This document shows positions 1 to 6,185 of a stretch of 6,700 nucleotides of DNA, piece after piece. The DNA is from Akkermansiaceae bacterium UBA7890 (GTDB lineage Bacteria > Verrucomicrobiota > Verrucomicrobiia > Verrucomicrobiales > Akkermansiaceae): positions 5,721 to 12,420 of the forward strand of contig DLRK01000067.1 of the NCBI GenBank assembly GCA_002501065.1, written 5' to 3'. The stretch's first letter is position 1; every line of letters begins with the position of its first letter. The translations under genes and the position numbers were made by a program. The notes below the pieces were generated by a model. The model did not search any database and was not told the origin of the DNA. It saw nothing but the letters and a program-made list of their open reading frames with translations.

Positions 1-399
1 CCCCCGAATCCCAAGGTGCGCTATTACATCGAGTTCAGCCTGGATTCCGGCAAACAGTGGCTCCCCTTGATCGAGGAGCGCACGATATTGCGGCGCGGCG
101 ACGAACCTGGTGATTTCTGGTCCCAGAGTTTCTCCTACGGATCCGCCGGCATCCGGGCCGAAGCCGGCCAACCGATCCTGGTTCGTTTCCGCAATGACGG
201 CGGCAAGCGCTACCTGCGCGCCGAGGCCCACCTGGTGCAGGCAACCGGCCAACCGGATCCGCTCAAGGTGACCTACGCATGGGCAGATTCTTCCGGCTCT
301 CGGACGAGCACCCATATTTTCCGGGCCGGGGGTGACTGGCGACTCAGGACGGGTCGACAGGTTCGAACCCGCTGGGTGGAGTTCGAGCCTGTGCGCTAA
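1..399 (+). CDS. C-terminal part of an unrecognised, probably secreted beta-rich protein (5' end outside window)
   Basis: The frame is open from the first base (codons ccc ccg aat ccc aag) and stops at TAA 397-399, giving 132 residues. A GTG at 16 lies inside this reading and is probably not the start, so the gene is cut by the left edge. The visible part reads as a beta-sandwich: YYIEFSLDSGKQW near the beginning, then RRGDEPGDFWSQSF, then ILVRFRNDGGKRYLRAEAHL and VTYAWADSSG. The phrase 'SLDSGKxWxPL' resembles repeats seen in sialidase/BNR-type proteins, and an end domain of such a secreted enzyme is one reading, but no catalytic residues are visible and I do not recognise the family with certainty. 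There is no transmembrane segment or PEP-CTERM tag at the C-terminus. The gene converges on the minus-strand gene ending at 708, so the two are not one operon. The coding call is fairly sure; the function is unknown. Confidence 0.7.
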   Translation, partial: PPNPKVRYYIEFSLDSGKQWLPLIEERTILRRGDEPGDFWSQSFSYGSAGIRAEAGQPILVRFRNDGGKRYLRAEAHLVQATGQPDPLKVTYAWADSSGSRTSTHIFRAGGDWRLRTGRQVRTRWVEFEPVR

Positions 400-707
400 T
401 CTCCGCTTTGACTCAAACCCAGCCACCAAGCCTATGCGAGGCCATGGGCGACAGCGACGGTTCTATCCACCGATCGTGATTGATGAGAAACGGGGAATCG
501 GAGGAAAAGCTCCTTCGCGATCAAGTTCCAGCAAATGCAGGATCGGCCCTCGGCCCATGAATAAAGAGCTGGGCTGGAGAAAACAGGGATGCCCTGCAAA
601 TTTCATTCAATCCGCATTCTCCGAGATTCTGTAGAAGCGACGCCGATGATTCACCGACACCCCCCGGCTCAGTGAAAGTGGTTTGCTGCCCGCCGGAGGG
701 GAAAGCT
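400..707. other. Convergent intergenic gap without a recognisable gene
   Basis: This stretch lies between the 3' ends of the left-edge gene and the next minus-strand gene. Short open frames cross it, but their predicted proteins are low in complexity and match nothing I know. I see no U-tract terminator for either gene. On the minus strand, CCCTCCGGC near 690-698 can pair with GCCGGGGGG near 659-667 (one G-U pair, loop of more than 20 bases) just after the stop of the gene ending at 708, but no run of U follows it, so I do not call it a terminator. Confidence 0.5.
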
Positions 708-1715
708 TCAAGGGGCATTTTCCGCAGAGGCAGCGTTGCCTGTTACCACTGCAGGTCCCAACGCTTTTCGATGAGGGGCACTCACACGTTCAATCTGCTC
801 ACGTGATTCGAAGGGGACGCACATCATTCGCATGATGATTTGATAGCGTTGACCGTGTCTGAAGTCGGAAAAAAAACATTGGAAATCCCACGCCGGATTG
901 CCATTGCCGCCGCCAGATGGCGATTGAGTAAACCGAATCCTGTCCTGAGATCGAAACATCAGCACTAGCGTCATGCCGTGACTGACACCGTAGTACCATG
1001 GCTCAGTGTAGCGGAAATTCGAGCGGTTGAACACAAGCGTCAACGGGAAGCCATCCTCGTGGGGAAAGGAGCGGTCGTCGTCCGCTGCGAGGTGCGTCGA
1101 TAACACACCGTGTCGGGGGGTGATGCCGCGGATCCAACGCCCACCGGCATCCCTGTCGGACTCACGTCCCTTGAAATGAATGTCCAGCGATTGGGGTCGA
1201 TGAATGTAGCTCGCCCAGAATAGACCGACGTAGTTGTTGATGAACGTCTTAGCGCGCGGGATGCACTCGACCGTCAACTCGATCGTGCCATCCTCCAGCA
1301 TCCGGTAGCGCTGACAACTCTCTAGTTTATAGTGTGGCGTGGGTGCCTGGTACAACTCGACCGTATGTTCATCAACCACCCGCAATTGCATGGGGGCGTT
1401 GCGTGGTTCGAAAAGAACTTTGCGGTCTTGTTCGGTGCCATCGTGGATGTGCTCGAAATTCAAACCCGCGTAGCTTGGGACGAACAGGTTCGCGCGATGG
1501 CCGGTGTGCCTCAGTGACGCCACTCCGCTGTATCCAGCCCGATGTTTGGGCAGCACTTCGTCGTCCACGGGGCGATTGTCCACGATTACAGCCTCCACGT
1601 CCCCGCGCTTGATGACAACATATGGGTTCTCGGCACGCTTGTAGGAAACAGACTTGTCGCTCAAAGAAGTTAAGCGAGGTAACTCGTTCGCCACGACAAC
1701 CGGAGCGAGTGGCAC
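708..1715 (-). CDS. Putative exported protein of unknown function
   Basis: This is a 335-residue reading from GTG 1715 to TGA 708-710. The protein is rich in beta-type segments, tryptophan and tyrosine. Notable stretches are NPYVVIKRGDVEAVIVDNRP (30-49), HRAGYSGVASLRHTGHRANL (58-77, histidine-rich), GLNFEHIHDG (84-93), NNYVGLFWASYIHRP (160-174), GRWIRGITPRHG (192-203), PWYYGVSHGMTLVLMF (239-254) and NPAWDFQCFFSDF (273-285). I think similar hypothetical proteins occur in Planctomycetota and Verrucomicrobiota, but I cannot name a family or reaction. The start is doubtful: the frame is open back to a TAA at 1758-1760, and residues encoded just upstream of the GTG (IPIIRIVLFLS) join VPLAPVVVA to make a convincing signal peptide. 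No ATG, GTG or TTG lies in that extension; ATT 1748, ATT 1739 and CTG 1727 are candidates. No Shine-Dalgarno sequence precedes any of them. A TATTAT hexamer on the minus strand at 1787-1792 could be a -10 box, without a good -35. The terminator at 1829-1869 lies upstream, so transcription is probably independent of the PEP-CTERM gene. Confidence 0.75.
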   Translation of the reverse strand: MPLAPVVVANELPRLTSLSDKSVSYKRAENPYVVIKRGDVEAVIVDNRPVDDEVLPKHRAGYSGVASLRHTGHRANLFVPSYAGLNFEHIHDGTEQDRKVLFEPRNAPMQLRVVDEHTVELYQAPTPHYKLESCQRYRMLEDGTIELTVECIPRAKTFINNYVGLFWASYIHRPQSLDIHFKGRESDRDAGGRWIRGITPRHGVLSTHLAADDDRSFPHEDGFPLTLVFNRSNFRYTEPWYYGVSHGMTLVLMFRSQDRIRFTQSPSGGGNGNPAWDFQCFFSDFRHGQRYQIIMRMMCVPFESREQIERVSAPHRKALGPAVVTGNAASAENAP

Positions 1716-1828
1716 AGAGAGGAACAGAACGATCCGAATTATAGGAATGGCTTGAGATTAGGTCAAAGGAGCGCGGCAGGCACGCTATAATAACGCGGAG
1801 TGGCTGAAAGTGGTGGACTCCCTTGGCA

Positions 1829-1869
1829 ATAAAAAAGCCGCACGGGGCAGTGGCCCTCGGTGCGGCTTT
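1829..1869 (-). terminator. Rho-independent terminator of the PEP-CTERM gene
   Basis: AAAGCCGCAC (1834-1843) and GTGCGGCTTT (1860-1869) form a perfect 10-bp stem. Inside it GGGC and GCCC near 1845-1856 can pair further around an AGTG loop. Read on the minus strand, the stem ends in a run of six T (1831-1836, partly in the stem) followed by ATT, which is the U-tract. It begins 24 bases after the stop codon of the gene ending at 1893. On the plus strand the hairpin is followed by only three T, so it is expected to work mainly on the minus strand. Confidence 0.9.
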
Positions 1870-1892
1870 GGAAAAACGTTGAGTGACCGGCT

Positions 1893-2801
1893 CTAGCGAC
1901 GGCGGCGGCGGAAAAACAAGGCAACCCCTGCCAGACCAAGCAGGCTGAAGGTGCCGGGCTCCGGAATCAGCCCGATGGCTCCCTCGTCGAACTCCAGGAG
2001 GCCTGCCACGTGAAAGCTGTCAATCAGCACCGGCCCACCGGTAACCGAATTCCTGTCCCGCCATCCAAACCCGAACTCGAGCGGCTGACCAATTGCCGCG
2101 AACTGCGTGGTGTTGCCGTTCTGGTCGAAGGCATCCTTCTCGGCACCTGAGCTGGTATCCGTGTTGGTGAGAACGCCGGTGAGCGCATTGGTGTTCTGGG
2201 TGTAGCGCTGAGCACGCCCACCCACCGTCCGGGCGAAGGTAGGCGAGAGCCACATGGCGGTGCGCGGGCTACCCTCGGGATTGGTTCCGAGGACGTCTCC
2301 GTAATCGACGCTCCAGTGGTAGTCATTATTGCCCCAACCAGCGATGTGTTCATCAGGGAGAACGTTGTCTCCAAAAAACACCAGGGGGAGGCTGACCGAG
2401 TAGGAGTTCCCATCGTCGCCGCTTCCCGACAGGGTGACCGAGAGAGGCGCAGCAACACTTGCTCCAGAGGTCGTAAGAGTGCTGGAGTTCCAGTAGATTG
2501 CAACGTCCCGACCGTTGCCGCCGTTATTGCCCTCTTGCTCGTTGAAGCCGCCAACCGCTCCCGCCGCGCCACCTCCGGACGGGTCGCGCACTGAAGCCGC
2601 TGGCATGGCACTTGCAGCCCAGGTAATGGTGACCCCGCCGAAGTTGGTGGGTGCCGGGGCGGCAATCGTGCCCGCGCCTGTGACATTGTCGGTTTGAGTA
2701 TAAGAGAAGGTGGTGAGGGCCGCCGGGGCCGCCACCGTTGAGGCCAGCAAGGCGAGCGCCAGGCAAAATCGGGGCTTTGGGTGAGCCGATTGAGTTTCCA
2801 T
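1893..2801 (-). CDS. PEP-CTERM sorted exported protein with a duplicated unknown domain
   Basis: The protein has 302 residues, from ATG 2801 to TAG 1893-1895. The N-terminus (K9, R11, then FCLALALLASTVAAPAA) is a Sec signal peptide, probably cut near residue 28. Residues 30-273 form a Gly/Asn/Thr-rich domain with the motifs FFGDNVLPDE (142-151), GWGNNDYHWSVDYGD (155-169), RTAMWLSPT (180-188), QRYTQN (198-203) and GPVLIDSF (256-263); it recurs in the gene at 3282-6185. The C-terminus is a full PEP-CTERM tag: IPEPG (279-283), a hydrophobic helix (about 284-297) and five arginines. In known systems an exosortase recognises this tag and moves the protein to the envelope or exopolysaccharide matrix; no exosortase is in the window. 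The only upstream ATG overlaps in another frame (2814) and a stop (TGA, 2811-2813) precedes in frame, so ATG 2801 is the first start. Only a weak GAG lies upstream as ribosome binding site. An overlapping frame at 2024-2839 is a shadow. The role of the mature domain is unknown. Confidence 0.93.
   Translation of the reverse strand: METQSAHPKPRFCLALALLASTVAAPAALTTFSYTQTDNVTGAGTIAAPAPTNFGGVTITWAASAMPAASVRDPSGGGAAGAVGGFNEQEGNNGGNGRDVAIYWNSSTLTTSGASVAAPLSVTLSGSGDDGNSYSVSLPLVFFGDNVLPDEHIAGWGNNDYHWSVDYGDVLGTNPEGSPRTAMWLSPTFARTVGGRAQRYTQNTNALTGVLTNTDTSSGAEKDAFDQNGNTTQFAAIGQPLEFGFGWRDRNSVTGGPVLIDSFHVAGLLEFDEGAIGLIPEPGTFSLLGLAGVALFFRRRRR
1983..2714 (-). repeat. Copy A of a duplicated ~245-residue domain
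   Basis: This segment encodes residues 30-273 of the PEP-CTERM protein and matches 5367-6107 in the same orientation. Protein identity is roughly 60-65% by eye over the whole, rising to 40 of 51 positions across the FFGDNVLPDE to WLSPT region. The best DNA match is 2081-2170 against 5465-5554, with 79 of 90 bases identical. The differences fall largely at third codon positions, as expected for coding copies under selection. Confidence 0.9.
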
Positions 2802-3281
2802 AAGGATAGCTCATGAAACCTGCAGCGTCGGGACAACAAAAATTTGTATTAATGCGAGCATCGCTACCCGAACGGTCATGACAGGCGCAGCAACTCAGGA
2901 TGCGACGCCAAGCCCCACGTTTTGCAGGATCAGGGACAAAACGAGGCAGCCCGTGACTCCAGCTCCATAGGATATCCTAAGGACCCGCTGCCGCGTCCCC
3001 GTTGCAGGAGTAATCCCATCCCCCGATGGGCGGCGGGCAGTCGGTCATCGTGCGCTGACTGGCGCTGGTAAGGAAACCGTTGCAGAGCGCAACCAGTGGC
3101 GGAGTCGTGGGGGCCGCATGAGGGAATTGGCGCTGCCCCGGGATTGGGCAGCGATGGGGTTTCAAGATCGGAATGCGAAACGTTCAACCATCGGCGCTCA
3201 CCCTGCAGCTTCAAAGCGGACGTTGGATGGTCGACTGGGCATTGAGCGCTCTTTGTTCCGGTCAGGGACCAGTCCTCCCGG
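2802..3281. other. 480-base gap between the two related genes
   Basis: No intact gene is supported here. It should hold the promoter of the PEP-CTERM gene: an AT-rich island at about 2836-2852 includes the dyad ACAAA-AA-TTTGT (2836-2847) and a TAATAC/TACAAA stretch on the minus strand that could be a -10 box, with no convincing -35. A perfect 8-bp inverted repeat, CGCTGCCC (3131-3138) and GGGCAGCG (3146-3153), can fold into a hairpin more than 120 bases past the stop of the large gene, but no U-tract follows. A possible gene remnant at 2950-3048 is listed separately. Confidence 0.5.
2950..3048 (-). pseudogene. Possible decayed scrap of the lectin-like domain of the neighbouring large protein
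   Basis: Read on the minus strand, this stretch gives PPPIGGWDYSCNGDAAAGP, a TAG stop (2977-2979), then, in the same frame, DILWSWSHG. The large protein at 3282-6185 has YPAPDGGWDCEYGGD at residues 457-471, followed a few residues later by WDHNNG. The shared pattern is P-x-P-x-GGWD-x(3)-GD, and then W-x-H-x-G. Neither a start with a ribosome site nor a longer homologous reading surrounds it, and the frame is broken by the stop. The match is short and was found by eye, so chance is possible. If real, it is the remnant of a further copy of the lectin-like module. Confidence 0.3.
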
Positions 3282-6185
3282 CTATTCGATCACCTCGATA
3301 TCGTCAATGGTCAGTCCACTGAAGGCATCCGCGCTGCCCTCGCTCACGAAATTCCACTCAATGATCACATTCTCGCCCAGGGCCTCCGGAACGACTGGAA
3401 TGCTGAGGCTCGTATAGTCGGTATCAAAGACTGTCATGTCGAGGGCCGTTTCCGCGCCCAGTTGCAGGAGGTCGGCAGCACGCAGGAAACGCACCGCCGC
3501 GGAGTCGCCAAATCCGTCGGCATCGCGGAAGGCCTTGAAGGTTAATTCCGCGCTGGCCACACCACTCAGGTCGAAGGCGGGGGAACGCAGGGAAATGTCG
3601 GAGTTCGGACCGTAGTCGCCGAGATTGGTGGACCACGCAGTGGCGGAGTCACCGGCGCCGGTGAGGGGTCCGGTGGAACCGGACGGTGATCCGAGTTCCC
3701 ACCGGGTGTTTCCGGTTGCATCGTTCACGACGGCAGACCAGCCCCCGGCCCCCGACTCAAGGTCGTCCGCGAAGAGGGTCACGGGCGGGGGACTAAACTC
3801 TTCGACCACGAAGTAGCGCCCATCCTCGGGGGGGTAAGGAAAGAGGACCGTGTTTATCGGCGGAGTGGCATCGATCTCCTGATGTCCAACGACGGGTGCC
3901 CAAGTGCCGGGCTCGCTATTCGAGGGATCGGAGGGATCCACGACGCTGCGCAGGTTGTACTTCATTCCACCCTTGCTCTCCCAGGAAATGCGGAGATTTC
4001 CCGTCCCGGGGTCACGATGAAACTCGGTGATCCTGAGCTTGCTGGCCGGGACGTGGATGCCTTCCTTGAGGTTGAAAAAATCGATGTCAACGGCGCCGGA
4101 AGCGTTTGTCGATCCGAGTCCCATCACCGCGTAGTTGTAGGCCTCATCGCTGCCAGTACCGGCGACGAGGTGGAAGGATGCGGGACTAGTCTCGCCGTTG
4201 AGATAGATGTCCGCGCGATGGGTGCCCCCGCCACTGGCGTCGGCCTCGACAGTGACCCAGACCTCCTGCCACTCAAGCACTGCCATCGGCAGCGACATGC
4301 CGCCATTCATGGCCAGTCCCTGACTGTCGGTGGAAGGAGCGAAGCAAATGGAGCCCATGGTCGTGGAGTTGTCGCGGATGCAAAGGACGCTCTTGCCATC
4401 ATTGTGAAGTTCGTAACCACTGCCGAGGACCGGCCACGGCGTGATGCCACCGCCGCCGTTCGGGTGGTGGTCGTCAAGTGGTCCGGAATTCGCGGTGGAT
4501 ACCCGGGTGCGAAAGTGCATCGTCACGCCATCGGTGAGCGGCGAATAACCGAGGCTGAAGACGTTGGTGAGATCCTTGGTAAAGTACACCTTCCGGTTCG
4601 AGGGATCCGCAATACCATAGTCTGTGGGGTCTCCGGTGTCCTGTATGCGAAGGAAGGTGTCCCCGTCGTGAGTGAGAACGGAGGCCCCTCCCGGACTGCC
4701 GGCACCGATCCCGGTGCCGTCCCACTGATCGGAACCGTTGTTGTGATCCCAGCCCAAGAGGGCGGGGTCGACATCGCCGCCGTACTCGCAGTCCCAGCCA
4801 CCATCCGGAGCAGGGTAGCTTGCACCACTGCCACTTGACAACACGTTGATGGAAACCTCCGCGATCTCATCGGTTTCTCCCGGAGCCGATGCAGTCAGGG
4901 TGTAGCTTGTGGTCGTGGCCGGCGCCACGCTGATGCTTCCCATCCCGTCGACGGTATTGGCCGGACCGGGGTCCGGGGAAATCGAGACCATCACGTCCTC
5001 CCGCACGTGCCAGGAGAGAGTCGCGCTCTGGCCTGCATCGATCAGAGTTTCGTCGGTGGCAAAGGAAGCAATCAGGGCCACCGGCACGGTGGCCTCAGCG
5101 GTCCCGCTTCCCGATGGGGTCTGCACTTCGAGCGTATAGGTCGTGGTCACGCCGGGAGTAACCTGCCGAGTGCCGATCCCCGTCCCCAGGTCCGTGTCGC
5201 CCGCGACGTCGCCAATGTCGGTGCCGGGATCCTGAGTGAGGGCAATGCTGGTCGCCGTGGTATTGACCGCCCAGTTCAGGGTGGCTGATCCACCTGGAAG
5301 GATTCTGACAGGCGACGCGTTAAAGGAAAAAATCTGCGCTTCGGGGTTGACCAGTCGGATATTTGCTTCGTCGTATTCGAGCAGACCCTGGAAGTTGAAA
5401 TTATCAACCAGGACAGGACCATTGGTGACGACATCCCGGTCCCGCCAACCGAAGCTGATCTCGAGGGGCTGTCCGATTGCCGCGAACTGTGTGGTGTTGC
5501 CGTTTTGGTCGAAGGCATCTTTCTCGGCACCCGAGGTGGTATCGGTGTTGACGAGCGGACCAACCAACGGATTGGCGTTCTGGGTGTAGCGCTGCGTACG
5601 CCCACCGCCCCCGTTAGCCACGGAGACGTTGGCGTAGGTCGGCGAGAGCCATATCGCGGTCCTGGGCGCGCCGTCGGGGTTGCTTCCGAGAATGTCGCCA
5701 TAGTCGAGGCTCCATCGGTAATCATTGTTGCCCCAACCCGGGAAGTTCTCGTCGGGCAGCACGTTGTCACCAAAGAAGACCAGATCGATCGACAGGTGGT
5801 AGGGGTTGCCATCCGAACCGGCTCCCGTGATGTCCACCGTGACGGGATCCTTGTCGGTCACAATGTCGCCGTTGGAGTCCCAGAAGAGCGCAACCTCCTG
5901 ACCGTTGTCGCCGGAGCTGCCAGCCATGGTGTCGAAGCCCCCGACCGCCCCTCCCACGCTTCCCGCGCCGGCCGGGTCACGTACCGTAGCCTGGGGCATG
6001 GGGGTGTCCACCCAGGTGATCGTCACCCCGCCCACGAGGCTCGGGGCTGGTGCGGCGATAATGCCTGCACCGGTCGAAACGTCAGTCTGCGTGTAGTCAA
6101 ATGTCGTGATCCCAGCCGGACTGAGCGTGACAAAGATTGAGAGAGAAGAGAGCGCCACAGTGGCGGTGATGGGTGATCTTTTCAT
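3282..6185 (-). CDS. Large exported multidomain protein: duplicated unknown domain, two Ig-like repeats, ConA/LamG-like domain, C-terminal jelly-roll
   Basis: The protein has 967 residues, from ATG 6185 to TAG 3282-3284. The frame is open to TTG 6350, but ATG 6185 is chosen because MKRSPITATVALSSLSIFVT directly gives a signal peptide (cut near 25); no clear Shine-Dalgarno precedes it. Residues 27-273 repeat the domain of the neighbouring PEP-CTERM protein. Residues about 284-369 and 372-449 are two Ig-like repeats sharing 'G-x-SATL-x-W' and 'P-x-x-T-T-x-YTL'. Residues about 455-710 look like a concanavalin-A/LamG-type sandwich (GGWD..., LGWDHNNGSDQWDG, MHFRTRVS, GYELHNDGKS, WQEVWVTVEAD, VDIDFFNLKEG). 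Residues about 716-796 match the short beta-rich module (LRISWES-x-GGMKYNL ... GRYFVVEEF) frequent in Verrucomicrobiota secreted proteins. Residues about 804-967 form a jelly-roll of the MAM/'choice-of-anchor J' type (DDLESGAGGWSAVV ... SLRSPAFDLSG ... LTIDDIEV). There is no catalytic motif that I can identify and no C-terminal PEP-CTERM tag, helix or arginine tail. A role in surface or polysaccharide binding is inferred from the domains only. Confidence 0.92.
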   Translation of the reverse strand: MKRSPITATVALSSLSIFVTLSPAGITTFDYTQTDVSTGAGIIAAPAPSLVGGVTITWVDTPMPQATVRDPAGAGSVGGAVGGFDTMAGSSGDNGQEVALFWDSNGDIVTDKDPVTVDITGAGSDGNPYHLSIDLVFFGDNVLPDENFPGWGNNDYRWSLDYGDILGSNPDGAPRTAIWLSPTYANVSVANGGGGRTQRYTQNANPLVGPLVNTDTTSGAEKDAFDQNGNTTQFAAIGQPLEISFGWRDRDVVTNGPVLVDNFNFQGLLEYDEANIRLVNPEAQIFSFNASPVRILPGGSATLNWAVNTTATSIALTQDPGTDIGDVAGDTDLGTGIGTRQVTPGVTTTYTLEVQTPSGSGTAEATVPVALIASFATDETLIDAGQSATLSWHVREDVMVSISPDPGPANTVDGMGSISVAPATTTSYTLTASAPGETDEIAEVSINVLSSGSGASYPAPDGGWDCEYGGDVDPALLGWDHNNGSDQWDGTGIGAGSPGGASVLTHDGDTFLRIQDTGDPTDYGIADPSNRKVYFTKDLTNVFSLGYSPLTDGVTMHFRTRVSTANSGPLDDHHPNGGGGITPWPVLGSGYELHNDGKSVLCIRDNSTTMGSICFAPSTDSQGLAMNGGMSLPMAVLEWQEVWVTVEADASGGGTHRADIYLNGETSPASFHLVAGTGSDEAYNYAVMGLGSTNASGAVDIDFFNLKEGIHVPASKLRITEFHRDPGTGNLRISWESKGGMKYNLRSVVDPSDPSNSEPGTWAPVVGHQEIDATPPINTVLFPYPPEDGRYFVVEEFSPPPVTLFADDLESGAGGWSAVVNDATGNTRWELGSPSGSTGPLTGAGDSATAWSTNLGDYGPNSDISLRSPAFDLSGVASAELTFKAFRDADGFGDSAAVRFLRAADLLQLGAETALDMTVFDTDYTSLSIPVVPEALGENVIIEWNFVSEGSADAFSGLTIDDIEVIE
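5367..6107 (-). repeat. Copy B of the duplicated ~245-residue domain
   Basis: This segment encodes residues 27-273 of the large protein and pairs with 1983-2714, about 3.4 kb away in direct orientation. It follows the signal peptide in the same way as copy A, and the residue numbering of the identical core (218-242 in both proteins) is the same, so signal peptide plus domain were probably duplicated as a unit. After residue 273 the two proteins share nothing: copy A goes straight to IPEPG, copy B goes on to the Ig-like repeats. Confidence 0.9.

Noticed and set aside
1896..1910. CGC/CGT triplet run as a simple sequence repeat
   Set aside because: It is the arginine codon run of the PEP-CTERM tail and is explained by protein function.
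2024..2839. 271-residue minus-strand frame overlapping the PEP-CTERM gene
   Set aside because: It is Arg/Ser/Pro-rich out-of-frame reading. The competing frame has a signal peptide, a paralogue and a PEP-CTERM tag.
2860..2930. Sigma-54 type promoter before the PEP-CTERM gene (TGGC ... TTGC on the minus strand)
   Set aside because: PEP-CTERM genes can have such promoters, but here the spacing between the GG and GC elements is far longer than the fixed spacing required.
3131..3153. CGCTGCCC/GGGCAGCG hairpin as terminator of the large gene
   Set aside because: The stem is perfect, but there is no U-tract on the minus strand and it lies more than 120 bases past the stop codon.
3882..4838. 318-residue plus-strand open frame
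   Set aside because: It lies wholly antisense to the large secreted protein, whose domains are clear. The GC-rich codons of the real gene explain the open antisense frame, and the predicted protein shows no domain.
5505..6140. 211-residue plus-strand open frame
   Set aside because: It is antisense to the duplicated domain, which is supported by its paralogue. The antisense protein has no recognisable feature.
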